Shown: in pieces, positions 1 through 8,815 of the stretch
How positions within the stretch are numbered: position 1 is the stretch's first letter
How the letters are laid out: each line of letters begins with the position of its first letter
From: Pseudomonas syringae pv. cilantro
GTDB lineage: Bacteria; Pseudomonadota; Gammaproteobacteria; Pseudomonadales; Pseudomonadaceae
DNA length: 39,830 nucleotides
Assembly: GCF_001293775.1 (NCBI RefSeq)
Contig: NZ_LGLN01000064.1
Span: forward strand, 115,845 to 155,674
Direction of reading: 5' to 3'
Translations under genes and position numbers: made by a program
The notes under the pieces: generated by a model
Databases searched by the model: none
What the model saw: only the letters and a program-made list of their open reading frames with translations
What the model was told of the DNA's origin: nothing

Positions 1-12
1 GTCCGCTCCCAC
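1..12. repeat. Partial REP element at window edge
   Basis: The first 12 bases are the reverse complement of GTGGGAGCGGAC, the end sequence of the REP pair at 39235-39339. Only one end is inside the window, so its full extent cannot be seen. Confidence 0.5.
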
Positions 13-62
13 AAAGGCATGTGTATGACGATGAGCACGGGGCGCTATTACTGCGCGACGCA

Positions 63-1340
63 TCAAGGCAACTGATCATCCGGCTTGTTGTTCTTCCAGC
101 TGTCGTGCCCCGGCAAAATCAGGTTCAGGACGATGGCGGTCACAGCGCACAGGGCGATGCCTTTCAGGCCGAAATCGTTCGGGCCGTTGCCGGTGCCGAT
201 CAGCACGCCGCCAATGCCGAACACCAGCGTTACCGAGACGATCACCAGATTGCGTGCTTCGGCCAGATCGATCTTGTGGCGGATCAGCGTGTTCATGCCC
301 ACTGCTGCAATCGAGCCGAACAACAGGCACAGAATCCCGCCCATCACCGGCACCGGAATGCTTTGCAGCAGCGCGCCGAATTTGCCGATGAATGCCAGGG
401 TGATCGCAAAAAACGACGCCCAGATCATGATTTGCGGGTTGTAGTTCTTGGTCAGCATCACCGCGCCAGTGACTTCGGCGTAGGTGGTGTTCGGTGGGCC
501 ACCAAACAGGCCGGCGGCCGTGGTGGCGATGCCATCGCCAAACAGCGTGCGGTGCAGGCCCGGTTTTTTCAGGTAGTCGCGTCCGGTCACGCTGCCGACC
601 GCGATCACGCCGCCGATGTGCTCGATGGCCGGTGCCAGTGCCACCGGGACGATGAACAGAATCGCCTGCCAGTTGAATTCCGGGGCGGTGAAATGCGGAA
701 TTGCCAGCCAGGCCGCGTCGGCGATCTTCTGGGTATCAACCACGCCGAAGTAGAACGACAGGGCAAACCCCACCAGCACACCCGAGATGATCGGCACCAG
801 ACGGAAAATGCCTTTACCGAACACCGCCACGATCAACGTCGTCAGCAATGCAGGCATCGAGATCAGCATGGCGGTCTGATAAGGAATCAGCTGCGCGCCA
901 TCCCCGGTTTTGCCCATCGCCATGTTGGCCGCAATCGGCGCCATGGCCAGACCGATCGAGATGATCACCGGCCCGATCACCACCGGCGGCAGCAAACGGT
1001 CGATGAATCCTGTGCCTTTGATCTTCACTGCCAGGCCAAGAAAGGTGTAAACGAAGCCCGCTGCCATCACGCCGCCCATGGTCGCGGCGAGGCCGAACTG
1101 GCCCTTTGCGAGAATGATCGGGGTAATGAACGCGAAGCTCGAAGCCAGAAACACTGGCACCTGACGGCCCGTGACAATCTGAAACAACAGCGTGCCGAGG
1201 CCTGCGGTAAACAGCGCGACGTTAGGGTCCAGCCCGGTAATCAATGGCATCAGCACCAGCGCGCCGAACGCCACGAAGAGCATCTGCGCACCGGAAAGGA
1301 TCGTGCGCCACAGTGGATCGTTGAACTCCTGCTGCGTCAT
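63..1340 (-). CDS. uraA: Uracil permease (NCS2 family)
   Basis: Proton-coupled uracil importer of the inner membrane. The 425-residue protein starts MTQQEFNDPLWRTILSGAQ and is hydrophobic throughout, with alternating Gly/Pro-rich helices typical of the nucleobase:cation symporter-2 family; the conserved segment around PAIEHIGGVIAVG and the following NTTYAEVTGA motif belong to its substrate site. The frame is open 31 codons further upstream, but that extension lies inside upp, so the internal ATG at 1340 is preferred. It begins 4 bp after the upp stop codon, so upp-uraA is almost certainly one transcript coupling uptake to conversion into UMP. The order upp-uraA next to hpt is known from P. 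aeruginosa. Confident on family; uracil as substrate follows from linkage to upp. Confidence 0.95.
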   Translation of the reverse strand: MTQQEFNDPLWRTILSGAQMLFVAFGALVLMPLITGLDPNVALFTAGLGTLLFQIVTGRQVPVFLASSFAFITPIILAKGQFGLAATMGGVMAAGFVYTFLGLAVKIKGTGFIDRLLPPVVIGPVIISIGLAMAPIAANMAMGKTGDGAQLIPYQTAMLISMPALLTTLIVAVFGKGIFRLVPIISGVLVGFALSFYFGVVDTQKIADAAWLAIPHFTAPEFNWQAILFIVPVALAPAIEHIGGVIAVGSVTGRDYLKKPGLHRTLFGDGIATTAAGLFGGPPNTTYAEVTGAVMLTKNYNPQIMIWASFFAITLAFIGKFGALLQSIPVPVMGGILCLLFGSIAAVGMNTLIRHKIDLAEARNLVIVSVTLVFGIGGVLIGTGNGPNDFGLKGIALCAVTAIVLNLILPGHDSWKNNKPDDQLP

Positions 1341-1344
1341 CGGG

Positions 1345-1983
1345 TTACGCGTCCTTCTGCTTGGTGCCGAAAATCTTGTCACCGGCATCGCCCAGACCCG
1401 GAATGATGTAGCCGTGCTCGTTGAGGCGCTCATCGATGGAGGCGGTATAGATCATCACATCCGGGTGGGCCTTTTCCACCGCAGCGATACCCTCGGGCGC
1501 CGCGACCAGCACCATGGCGCGGATTTCCTTGCAGCCGGCTTTCTTGAGCAGGTCGATGGTCGCAACCATGGAACTGCCGGTGGCCAGCATCGGGTCGATG
1601 ATCATGGCCAGACGCTCGTCGATCTCCGGAACCAGCTTCTCCAGGTAAGTGTGCGCCTGCAGGGTTTCTTCGTTGCGGGCCACGCCCACGGCACTGACCT
1701 TGGCGCCTGGAATCAGGCTGAGCACGCCGTCTAGCATGCCGATACCGGCGCGCAGGATAGGCACAACGGTAATTTTCTTGCCGGCGATTTTCTCGACCGA
1801 CACGGTACCGGCCCAACCCTGAATATCGTAGCTCTCCAGAGTAAGGTCAGCCGTCGCTTCATAAGTCAGCAGCGCGCCAACTTCCTGAGCCAGCTCACGG
1901 AAATTCTTGGTGCTGATGTCGGCGCGGCGCATCAGGCCGAGCTTGTGGCGGATCAGCGGGTGACGGATTTCACGAATGGGCAT
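1345..1983 (-). CDS. upp: Uracil phosphoribosyltransferase
   Basis: Converts uracil and PRPP to UMP in the cytoplasm (pyrimidine salvage). The 212-residue protein has the usual family length. It shows the N-terminal [12 protein letters not shown] segment, the PRPP-binding loop [12 protein letters not shown] near residue 130, and the C-terminal uracil-binding region [17 protein letters not shown]. The ATG at 1983 is preceded by GGAG about 9 bases upstream. It is the first gene of the upp-uraA pair and is divergent from hpt across about 200 bp in which I see no recognisable operator. Confidence 0.97.
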   Translation of the reverse strand: MPIREIRHPLIRHKLGLMRRADISTKNFRELAQEVGALLTYEATADLTLESYDIQGWAGTVSVEKIAGKKITVVPILRAGIGMLDGVLSLIPGAKVSAVGVARNEETLQAHTYLEKLVPEIDERLAMIIDPMLATGSSMVATIDLLKKAGCKEIRAMVLVAAPEGIAAVEKAHPDVMIYTASIDERLNEHGYIIPGLGDAGDKIFGTKQKDA

Positions 1984-2190
1984 GGGGGAAAGCTCCAGCG
2001 GGGCAAAAAATCGGCCTAGGTTAATCTATTCAGCTGTTACTGTCTTAAAGCGCGTGCAGCATCGTCCTGAAGTGTCGACGTTCGCAGCTTTTAGAAGACA
2101 CTCGCAACGTTAGTCCAGAATCGCTTGCTCTGGCTGGAACGGATGCGTACCTTTGCCCGCTTTTCTTGAACTGCCTTACTGGAGAGCGTC

Positions 2191-2748
2191 ATGTCCGCTG
2201 ATCTCGAGCATATCCGTCAAATCATGCGCGAAGCTGACTGCCTGTACACCGAGGCGGAAGTCGATGCAGCCATCGCCCGCGTTGGTGCGCAGATCAATGC
2301 CGAACTCGCCGATCGCAACCCGGTCGTGTTCTGCGTGATGAACGGCGGCCTGATTTTTTCGGGCAAACTGCTGACTCATCTGAACTTCCCGCTGGAAGCG
2401 TCGTACCTGCACGCAACACGCTATCGCAATGAAACCACTGGCGGCGATCTGTTCTGGAAAGCCAAGCCTGAGGTCTCGTTCATCGACCGCGACGTGCTGA
2501 TCATCGACGACATCCTTGATGAAGGCCACACCCTCGGCGCGATCATCGACTTCTGCAAACACGCCGGTGCCCGCGCTGTGCACACCGCCGTGCTGATCGA
2601 TAAAGACCACGACCGCAAGGCCCGCCCGGACCTGAAAGCCAACTACGTAGGCCTGCCGTGCATCGACCGTTACATCTTCGGTTTCGGCATGGACTACAAA
2701 GGCTACTGGCGCAATGCTGCTGGCATCTATGCGGTCAAAGGGATGTAA
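2191..2748 (+). CDS. hpt: Hypoxanthine-guanine phosphoribosyltransferase
   Basis: Purine salvage enzyme transferring phosphoribose from PRPP to hypoxanthine or guanine. The 185-residue protein contains the signature PRPP loop VLIIDDILDEGHTL (around residue 105) and the upstream PVVFCVMNGGLIFSGKLL region. The C-terminal GLPCIDRYIFGFGMDYKGYWRN segment fits the hypoxanthine branch of the family. A GGAGAGCGTC ribosome-binding region precedes the ATG. It is divergent from upp, giving a purine and pyrimidine salvage pair. Family assignment is firm; exact base preference is not readable. Confidence 0.93.
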   Translation: MSADLEHIRQIMREADCLYTEAEVDAAIARVGAQINAELADRNPVVFCVMNGGLIFSGKLLTHLNFPLEASYLHATRYRNETTGGDLFWKAKPEVSFIDRDVLIIDDILDEGHTLGAIIDFCKHAGARAVHTAVLIDKDHDRKARPDLKANYVGLPCIDRYIFGFGMDYKGYWRNAAGIYAVKGM

Positions 2749-2756
2749 GGCATTCT

Positions 2757-2789
2757 GACGGCCGCCTCCTGGAAAAGAGCGCGGCCGTC
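2757..2789 (+). terminator. Hairpin after hpt
   Basis: Perfect 9-bp inverted repeat GACGGCCGC / GCGGCCGTC with a 15-base loop, 8 bases after the hpt stop. It has no T-tract, so it may be a weak terminator or an mRNA 3' stabiliser. Confidence 0.45.
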
Positions 2790-2814
2790 GACTCGCCATT
2801 ATCTGGAAACCTCA

Positions 2815-3318
2815 ATGAAATTATCGATTCCCGGCGCTCTGGCGTTGGTGCTGTTGTCTGGTCAGGCATTTGCGGCACTGACCGCGCCGGTGTCGGTCAG
2901 CCCGATGCACGATCAATACCTGCCGCCCGACGACCTGAGCCTGCGTGAAGGTGCGCCGGAGCAGCAACAACTGATGCTGGTCACCGAATACACCATCGTT
3001 GCCGGTAATCAGCGGCAGTCCAGCCAGCAGCCGATCCCGGTCACATCGCCGTTGTCGCTGCGACTCAAGGGCAAGTCGTTGAACAAAGGCGCGTCGATCT
3101 CGCAGGTGCTGGTGCATTTTGATGGTGGCGAAAGCAAAAGCCTGAAAAAGCCGACCTACGACGAGGCATCACGCACCCTGACGCTTTATTACCCGTTGTC
3201 TCAATACCGTGTGCTGGTGGATTTGCTGCGCAATGAAAAGGTCTATTGCCAGTTCCTCAGCTACGCCAACGGCCACATCTGGGCCGATCTGCATGCCACC
3301 TCTGCACATGCGCGTTGA
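2815..3318 (+). CDS. Secreted conserved hypothetical protein
   Basis: A 167-residue protein with a clear Sec signal peptide (MKLSIPGALALVLLSGQAFA, cleavage after AFA at about residue 20) and no lipobox, so it is probably periplasmic. The mature part is a short beta-rich sequence without a motif I can assign. It lies between hpt and the PA4642-like gene, all on one strand, in the region conserved in pseudomonads. Function unknown; real-gene status is supported by signal peptide, codon pattern and spacing. Confidence 0.8.
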   Translation: MKLSIPGALALVLLSGQAFAALTAPVSVSPMHDQYLPPDDLSLREGAPEQQQLMLVTEYTIVAGNQRQSSQQPIPVTSPLSLRLKGKSLNKGASISQVLVHFDGGESKSLKKPTYDEASRTLTLYYPLSQYRVLVDLLRNEKVYCQFLSYANGHIWADLHATSAHAR

Positions 3319-3384
3319 GCCCTGCGCTCGCTGAGGGGTAAACTGCCCGCCCGTGAAAGTGTCTGCGACAAGCTGGAGCCCGTA

Positions 3385-3672
3385 ATGCGTAAAGACAAGA
3401 AGCAGTTGATTGGGGATGAGATCGGCGATGAGCAGATCAAGTTGTTCCTGAACTTCGAACCGTATGATGCTACCTCGCCGTCGCTGCACAAACTGATCAA
3501 GGCCTACCGCGGCCTGCGCATCAACGATTTCGAGCGCTTTCTGGTGTTCTTCAAGGAAGCGGGTCACGACTTCGATGGCAAAGACGAGCACGGCAACGAC
3601 TTCATCGCCCTGATCAAGGATCAGCGCAATGCCGATGAATACATCGAACTGATTGAAAAAGCGCGCGGCTGA
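3385..3672 (+). CDS. PA4642 family conserved protein
   Basis: A 95-residue soluble, acidic protein rich in charged residues, with no signal peptide or membrane segment. Sequence and position match the small conserved Pseudomonas protein known as PA4642 in strain PAO1, which sits close to hpt/upp/uraA there too. GGAG 6 bases before the ATG supports the start. Role unknown. The middle segment (residues 35-60, FLVFFKEAGHDFDGKD) looks helical with alternating charges, which would fit a small protein-protein adaptor, but that is speculation. Confidence 0.85.
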   Translation: MRKDKKQLIGDEIGDEQIKLFLNFEPYDATSPSLHKLIKAYRGLRINDFERFLVFFKEAGHDFDGKDEHGNDFIALIKDQRNADEYIELIEKARG

Positions 3673-3752
3673 CTGTCGTGTCAACACTCCGCGTTATAAG
3701 CAAGCCTTGGGGAGCCCGGAATACGTGCCTTTCAGGCTTTTGCCCGTAGGCC

Positions 3753-3858
3753 GTGGGAGCGAACTTGTTCGCGAATACGTTGGTCCAAACGCCCTGTTTC
3801 TTGGGGGCTGTACCGGCCTCTTCGCGAGCAAGCGAAGCGTCGCCCGGCTCGCTCCCAC
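3753..3858. repeat. REP pair (REPIN-like)
   Basis: GTGGGAGCGA (3753-3762) and TCGCTCCCAC (3849-3858) face each other about 106 bp apart, each next to a GAACTTGTTCGCGAA or TTCGCGAGCAAGC-type inner palindrome. This is the layout of Pseudomonas REP doublets. It fills most of the 226-bp gap between two convergent genes. Confidence 0.85.
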
Positions 3859-3898
3859 AGTAATATGTATTATCAGTTAATCAACCAGCGTTTCAGCC

Positions 3899-4732
3899 CT
3901 ATTTCCGCGCCTGATACGCCTTGCCGTAATGCCGTTCCAGCCTGGACTGCAACAACTCCAGCCCGATCGACATGATCCAGTACAGCACCGCCGCAGTGGT
4001 CAGCATTTCGATGTAGCGATAGCTGGACCGGCCATACGACTGCGCCAGAAACATCACTTCCCAGACGCCCATCACCGAAATCAGTGACGAGTCCTTGAGC
4101 ATGGAGATGAACTGGTTGGTGGTCGGTGGAATGATGGTGCGCATCGCCTGGGGCAGGGTGACGCGCCAGAAGATCTGCGCCGGGCGCAGCGCCAGGGCCA
4201 GCGCGGCTTCCCGTTGTCCGGCCGCAACACCGATGATCCCGGCACGGAAGATCTCGCTCAGGTAAGCCCCATAGTTGAGCGACAGGGCAATAACCCCCGC
4301 CATGATCGCGCCCGGCACGATTCCCACCTGCGGCAAGCCCAGATAGATCAGCAGAATCTGGATCAGCAACGGCGTACCGCGAAAGAACGACGCATAAAAG
4401 CTGGCAATGCCAAACGCCACAGCGCTACTGGACAGCCTCGCCAGCGCAGTCACAAAGCCCAGCACCACCGAAACCACTATCGAGCATACCGACACGAACA
4501 GCGTCAGCGCCGCGCCTTGCAGGAAACCGTTGGGTGCCAGGTGCAGGCCGATCAGATTGGGCAGTTTGTCGAGAATGATCGACAGCTTCAGGTCGAAACT
4601 CAGGAAGAATCCGGCGAACAGCACAAACATGACCAGCCAGGTCAGGTAAAGCCGCGTGTGGAAGCCGAAGACTCGCTTGAGCAGGCCTTGATCAGCCTGC
4701 TCGGGTGGGCGTTGGGGCTCGAAGGAAGTCAT
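3899..4732 (-). CDS. Amino-acid ABC transporter permease (His/Glu/Gln/Arg type)
   Basis: Inner-membrane permease of a polar amino-acid ABC importer, 277 residues. After a cytoplasmic N-terminus it has about five to six membrane segments, a TRLYLTWLVMFVLF first helix, and the EAA loop that contacts the ATPase (around residue 200, ALRPAQIFWRVTLPQAMRTI). Its ATG overlaps the stop of the substrate-binding gene by 4 bp (ATGA), so the two are translationally coupled. No ATP-binding gene is next to it, so the pair must borrow an ATPase encoded elsewhere. Substrate is not readable; the divergent homocysteine methyltransferase hints at a sulfur amino acid or S-methylmethionine. Confidence 0.9.
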   Translation of the reverse strand: MTSFEPQRPPEQADQGLLKRVFGFHTRLYLTWLVMFVLFAGFFLSFDLKLSIILDKLPNLIGLHLAPNGFLQGAALTLFVSVCSIVVSVVLGFVTALARLSSSAVAFGIASFYASFFRGTPLLIQILLIYLGLPQVGIVPGAIMAGVIALSLNYGAYLSEIFRAGIIGVAAGQREAALALALRPAQIFWRVTLPQAMRTIIPPTTNQFISMLKDSSLISVMGVWEVMFLAQSYGRSSYRYIEMLTTAAVLYWIMSIGLELLQSRLERHYGKAYQARK

Positions 4733-5550
4733 TTGCTGATGTCAGCACCGATCCACTTTTCAGACAGCTTGCTCAAGGTGCCGTCTTTCTTTAGTTCAGC
4801 GAAGACTTCGCGGACCTTGGCGTCCCATTCCGGATCGTCTTTCTCGATGGCCACCGAGTTGGGTTCTTCGTACAGCGTCTCACCGGCCAGTTTGAAGCGC
4901 TTGTCCTGATCCAGACGCGGTTTTGCCGTCACCAGATTGGTGAGGATAGCGTCCAGCCGCTTGCCAGCGCCGAGGCCGAGGTCCTGAAAGGCCACGTTAT
5001 CGTTGTCGTACGGGGCGATCTGCACGTCTTCGAACGGGTACTGCAACGCCTTGTCTTCCGCGCCGTCAATGACCAGATTCTTGTTCAGGTAACTTTCGTA
5101 ACTGGAGGCGCTGGTCAGGCCGACTTTCTTGCCGCTCAGGTCCTTGGCCGAATGGATACGGTCGTCCGCTGCGTTGACCACAATCACCGCAGGCGACGCG
5201 TAATACTCGACCGGGAAGTTGAAGACTTCGGCGCGGGCCTTGCTCGGGGTCATCGAGCAGACGCAGATGTCATAACGGCCGCTCCAGTGGCCTGCGGCGA
5301 TCACGTCCCAGGAGGGCGTTTCGAGGCGCAATTTGACGCCCAGCTTCTGCGCCACGGCCTTGGCCACGTCCACATCGAAGCCATCCAGTTCGTTTTTGTC
5401 GTTCAGGAAAGAGAAGGGCGGGTAACTTTCCATCAGGACGTTGACCAACTCGTTGTTTTTCTGCACGCGATCCAGCGTGGCGCCGGCCAGAGCTTGAGTG
5501 GAGGCAGCCAGAGTGACCAGGCCAATGCCCAGCAGAGCGCGATAATTCAC
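4729..5550 (-). CDS. Amino-acid ABC transporter substrate-binding protein
   Basis: Periplasmic solute-binding protein of the family-3 type, 273 residues. Signal peptide MNYRALLGIGLVTLAASTQALA is cleaved at about residue 22. The mature part has the family landmarks YPPFSFLNDKNELDGFDVDVAKAVA (ligand-site lobe 1), DICVCSMTPSKARAEVFNFPVEY, and the hinge/lobe-2 segment KDLSGKKVGLTSASSYESYL. It is the first gene of a two-gene operon with the permease and is divergent from the homocysteine S-methyltransferase gene. Ligand unknown. ICVCSM contains two close cysteines (about residues 96 and 98), unusual for this family. Confidence 0.92.
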   Translation of the reverse strand: MNYRALLGIGLVTLAASTQALAGATLDRVQKNNELVNVLMESYPPFSFLNDKNELDGFDVDVAKAVAQKLGVKLRLETPSWDVIAAGHWSGRYDICVCSMTPSKARAEVFNFPVEYYASPAVIVVNAADDRIHSAKDLSGKKVGLTSASSYESYLNKNLVIDGAEDKALQYPFEDVQIAPYDNDNVAFQDLGLGAGKRLDAILTNLVTAKPRLDQDKRFKLAGETLYEEPNSVAIEKDDPEWDAKVREVFAELKKDGTLSKLSEKWIGADISK

Positions 5551-5590
5551 AGATATCCCCTGAAAAAGTGTTTGTAGTTTGATTAAAGGG

Positions 5591-5630
5591 ACGTATTAAA
5601 TACGTTATACAAGACTGACTCATAATGAGT
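5591..5630. promoter_or_regulatory. Two perfect dyads in divergent promoter region
   Basis: ACGTATTAAATACGT (5591-5605) and ACTCATAATGAGT (5618-5630) are perfect odd-length palindromes in an AT-rich strip between the ABC substrate-binding gene (-) and the homocysteine methyltransferase (+). They are good operator candidates for one regulator serving both genes. The second is followed by seven T, so a weak attenuator on the plus strand is the alternative. Confidence 0.45.
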
Positions 5631-5660
5631 TTTTTTCATATACATATAAGCAGATCACAT

Positions 5661-6557
5661 ATGACCCAAGGCACAACTGTAATTCTCGATGGCGGCATGG
5701 GCCGCGAACTACAGCGTCGCGGCGCACCGTTTCGTCAGCCCGAATGGTCGGCGCTGGCGTTGAGTGAAGCGCCTGAGGCGGTCAGTGCGGTACATACCGC
5801 TTACATCGAAAGTGGCGCTCAGGTCATTACCAGCAACAGTTATGCGGTTGTCCCTTTTCATATCGGCGAAGAGCGTTTTGCCCGCGAGGGCCAGGCGCTT
5901 GCGGCACTGGCCGGGCGGCTGGCTCGCGAGTCTGCCGATGCTTCGGGCGGTCGCGCGCGCGTCGCCGGTTCGATCCCGCCGCTGTTCGGCTCCTACCGTC
6001 CTGACCTGTACAAGCCGGAGCTGGCCGCCGATGTGCTGAAGCCGCTGGTTGCCGGTCTGTCGCCTTATGTCGACCTGTGGCTGGCCGAGACGCAGAGCTG
6101 CATCCTCGAAGCACAAACCATCCGCGCCGGCCTGCCTGCTGACGGCAAGCCGTTCTGGCTGTCGTTCACCTTGCAGGATGAAGACACTGATGAGGTTCCG
6201 CGCCTGCGTTCCGGCGAACCGGTGGCCGACGCGGCGAAGGCTGCAGCCGACATGGGCGTTGCGACCCTGCTGTTCAATTGCAGCCAGCCCGAGGTGATCG
6301 GCGGTGCAATCGATGCGGCGCGTGAAGTGTTCGAATCGTTGGGCGTCGCTATCGCCATCGGTGCCTACGCCAACGCCTTCCCGCCGCAGCCCAAGGATGC
6401 CAAGGCCAACGACGGTCTGGACGAATTGCGCGAAGATCTCGACCCGCAGGGTTACCAGCAGTGGGCGGCGGACTGGGTCAAGCGTGGCGCCACGCACATT
6501 GGCGGCTGCTGCGGGATTGGTCCGGAGCACATTGCGGTGCTGTCGCAAACGCTCTGA
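5661..6557 (+). CDS. Homocysteine S-methyltransferase family protein (MmuM-like)
   Basis: Zinc-dependent methyltransferase predicted to make methionine from homocysteine using S-methylmethionine or a related donor. The 298-residue protein starts MTQGTTVILDGGMGRELQRRG. It has the three family cysteines: one in LLFNCSQPEV (about residue 205) and the pair in HIGGCCGIGPEHI near the C-terminus. The frame is open 12 codons upstream, but the extension falls within the AT-rich promoter strip with its palindromes, so ATG 5661 is preferred. Divergent from an amino-acid ABC importer, which suggests shared control and perhaps import of the methyl donor. Donor specificity cannot be read from sequence. Confidence 0.88.
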   Translation: MTQGTTVILDGGMGRELQRRGAPFRQPEWSALALSEAPEAVSAVHTAYIESGAQVITSNSYAVVPFHIGEERFAREGQALAALAGRLARESADASGGRARVAGSIPPLFGSYRPDLYKPELAADVLKPLVAGLSPYVDLWLAETQSCILEAQTIRAGLPADGKPFWLSFTLQDEDTDEVPRLRSGEPVADAAKAAADMGVATLLFNCSQPEVIGGAIDAAREVFESLGVAIAIGAYANAFPPQPKDAKANDGLDELREDLDPQGYQQWAADWVKRGATHIGGCCGIGPEHIAVLSQTL

Positions 6558-6568
6558 TAGCCGCAACC

Positions 6569-6608
6569 AAAAAGCCCCGTGGCTCGGAAGAGCTCACGGG
6601 ACTTTTTG
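6569..6608. terminator. Bidirectional intrinsic terminator
   Basis: CCCGTG-GCTC / GAGC-T-CACGGG stem with a GGAA loop, A-run before and T-run after, between convergent mmuM-like and mqo genes. Confidence 0.85.
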
Positions 6609-6640
6609 TTTACAATCGCTTTCATGCGGCAAGAGGCAAG

Positions 6641-8149
6641 TCAGGCGAAGCTATGTTCCTGACTGTTTTTCTCGACCAGCTCCAGAGCCTCGTCGTTCTG
6701 CGCGCTGATGCGTTGGTACAGCTGCGCGTCGGTCTCCAGAATCTTTTCGCGAGCAGGGAAAATCTCGTTGAGTTTGCCCGCCCATTCAGTGCGGGTTTTT
6801 TCCGGGAAGCAGCGCTCGAGCAATTCCAGCATGATCGACACCGTCACTGAAGCACCGGGCGAAGCACCGAGCAGTGCGGCCAGCGAGCCATCCTGAGCAG
6901 ACACCAACTCGGTGCCGAATTGCAGAACGCCGCCTTTTTTCGGGTCTTTCTTGATGATCTGCACCCGCTGACCGGCAATTTCCAGACGCCAGTCTTCGGC
7001 CCTGGCCTGCGGATAGAAGCGACGCAACGATTCCAGGCGTTGCTCCATCGACTGCATCACTTCGCTGACCAGGTACTTGGTCAGGTCCTTGTTGTCGCGG
7101 GCCACGGCCAGCATTGGCTTGATGTTGGCCAGACGCACCGAGAGCGGCAGGTCGAGAAACGACCCATGCTTGAGGAACTTGGTGGTAAAACCGGCATAAG
7201 GCCCGAACAGCAGGGATTTCTTGCCGTCGACCACGCGGGTGTCGAGGTGCGGCACCGACATTGGTGGCGAACCCACCGCTGCCTGGCTGTAGACCTTGGC
7301 CTGGTGGTGCTTGACCACGTCGGGGTTGTCGCAACGCAGCCACTGACCACTGACCGGGAAGCCACCAAAGCCTTTGCTTTCTTCGATGCCCGACATCTGC
7401 AGCAGCGGCAATGCCGCGCCACCTGCGCCGAGGAACACGAATTTAGCGTCGATCTCACGCGTGCCGCCGCCGTTCACGTCCTTGACCGTCACCGTCCAGC
7501 CAGCGCCGTTACGGGTCAGGCCGGTCACGCGGCTGCGGTACTTGATCTGTGCGTCCGGAGAGCGGGAGAGGTGATCGAGCAATTGATTGGTCAGCGCGCC
7601 GAAGTTGACGTCCGTACCGTTCAGCATGCGCGTGGCCGCGATTTTTTCGTCGGCCGGACGGCCGGGCATCATTAGTGGCATCCACTCGGCCAGCCTGGCC
7701 TTGTCTTCGGTGTATTCCATCGAAGAAAATGCGTGATGCTTGCTCATCGCCTCGAAACGGTTCTTGAGGAACGAGATGCCGTTTTCGCCCTGCACGAAAC
7801 TCAGGTGCGGGACCGGATTGATAAACGACTTTGCCGAGCCGAACGTGCCCTTGCGCGCCAGGTGAGCCCAGAATTGCTTCGAGACTTCGAACTGGGTGTT
7901 GATGTGCACGGCTTTCTTGATGTCGATGGAGCCATCGGCGGCGGGCGGTGTGTAGTTCAGCTCGCACAGACCGGCATGACCGGTGCCGGCGTTGTTCCAC
8001 GGGTTGGAACTCTCCGCAGCGCCGGAATCCATCAGCTCAACGACTTCCAGCCTGAGGCCGGGGTCGAGCTCTTTGAGCAGTACTGCCAGCGTGGCACTCA
8101 TGATGCCCGCTCCGACCAGTACTACATCGACTGCTTCGTTATGCGCCAT
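6641..8149 (-). CDS. mqo: Malate:quinone oxidoreductase
   Basis: Membrane-associated FAD enzyme oxidising malate to oxaloacetate and passing electrons to quinone, replacing or supplementing malate dehydrogenase in the TCA cycle. The 502-residue protein has the N-terminal FAD-binding glycine motif GAGIMS (residues 13-18), the family segment [15 protein letters not shown] (around residue 45-60) and the C-terminal [20 protein letters not shown] region. ATG 8149 is chosen over 13 extra upstream codons because GGAG sits 8 bases before it. The upstream region is long and gene-poor (see 8190-8868). Confidence 0.96.
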   Translation of the reverse strand: MAHNEAVDVVLVGAGIMSATLAVLLKELDPGLRLEVVELMDSGAAESSNPWNNAGTGHAGLCELNYTPPAADGSIDIKKAVHINTQFEVSKQFWAHLARKGTFGSAKSFINPVPHLSFVQGENGISFLKNRFEAMSKHHAFSSMEYTEDKARLAEWMPLMMPGRPADEKIAATRMLNGTDVNFGALTNQLLDHLSRSPDAQIKYRSRVTGLTRNGAGWTVTVKDVNGGGTREIDAKFVFLGAGGAALPLLQMSGIEESKGFGGFPVSGQWLRCDNPDVVKHHQAKVYSQAAVGSPPMSVPHLDTRVVDGKKSLLFGPYAGFTTKFLKHGSFLDLPLSVRLANIKPMLAVARDNKDLTKYLVSEVMQSMEQRLESLRRFYPQARAEDWRLEIAGQRVQIIKKDPKKGGVLQFGTELVSAQDGSLAALLGASPGASVTVSIMLELLERCFPEKTRTEWAGKLNEIFPAREKILETDAQLYQRISAQNDEALELVEKNSQEHSFA

Positions 8150-8509
8150 TAACGCGTCTCCAAAATCTGCAGCACCAATTGACGGCATACGATCCTGAGG
8201 CTGATTGCCGGGAGTGCGGGGCGTGGATCAAGGTTGTGCCCTCATTTCCCGGCCAGGATCGCCTGTCCGATTCTTCGCAATTCTTCGCTTCCAACGCGCA
8301 GGTCCCGGTCAGGCTCATTCATGGTTCATCAGGCCAGCATAAACGCATTTTCAAGCCCGCACGGCCATTCGACCATCGTCAGGGAACCTTGTGAGTCACA
8401 GGCTCCTTTCGATGGCGTCAGGCTTCGGTGCTGGAGGCGCAGTCGCGATCAGTCCAGTGCAAAAGGGCCGGTTCAGACGCTGATGGTGCATTTACAAACG
8501 CGTACCTAT

Positions 8510-8686
8510 TCATTTGCTCGCCACACTCTTGTGAAGTAGTGAAACCCGTTTTTCACGTCCTTTTGGGAACGTGAACCAAACCTCGAAATGGCTGCGATGA
8601 CAGCGCTGGCAGGTCAGGTGCATAAAGAGTGAGGCGCTGTCAGGCGAGAAAGGTTCGATACGATTCGAGCATTCTGCACCGTTCAT
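8510..8686 (-). CDS. Possible small Cys/His-rich protein
   Basis: A 58-residue reading frame starting MNGAECSNRIEP, with LTCQRCHRSHFEV in the middle (CxxCH) and a basic C-terminus (FPKGREKRV...). A lone CxxC plus a further upstream Cys could bind a metal. No convincing ribosome-binding site precedes the ATG, and a GTG 9 bases upstream is equally weak. The composition reads like a real protein rather than noise, but I cannot assign a family, and it may simply be a chance frame. Confidence 0.28.
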   Translation of the reverse strand: MNGAECSNRIEPFSPDSASLFMHLTCQRCHRSHFEVWFTFPKGREKRVSLLHKSVASK

Positions 8687-8745
8687 CGAGCACACCCGTG
8701 CGCAAATGACCTGTGTGGGCGGCTCTCTGTGGGCAGTACGAAGGA

Positions 8746-8763
8746 GCTAATCCGGGGATTAGC
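8746..8763. repeat. Perfect 8-bp dyad
   Basis: GCTAATCC-GG-GGATTAGC is a perfect inverted repeat with a 2-base spacer, more like an operator than a hairpin. No gene starts immediately next to it. Confidence 0.5.
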
Positions 8764-8794
8764 GATGCTGCGAGGCCCGATCAGGAGACGTCCT

Positions 8795-8815
8795 TATAAT
8801 CGGGGGGAGATTATA
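8795..8815. repeat. Inverted repeat around a G6 tract
   Basis: TATAATC and GATTATA flank GGGGGGA. It shares the AATC/GATT arms of the dyad 40 bp to its left, so the two may be sites for one regulator. Confidence 0.4.

Noticed and set aside
21..1406. 461-codon open frame on the plus strand
   Set aside because: It is antisense to uraA and part of upp, with a His/Arg/Gln-rich low-information product typical of GC-rich shadow frames.
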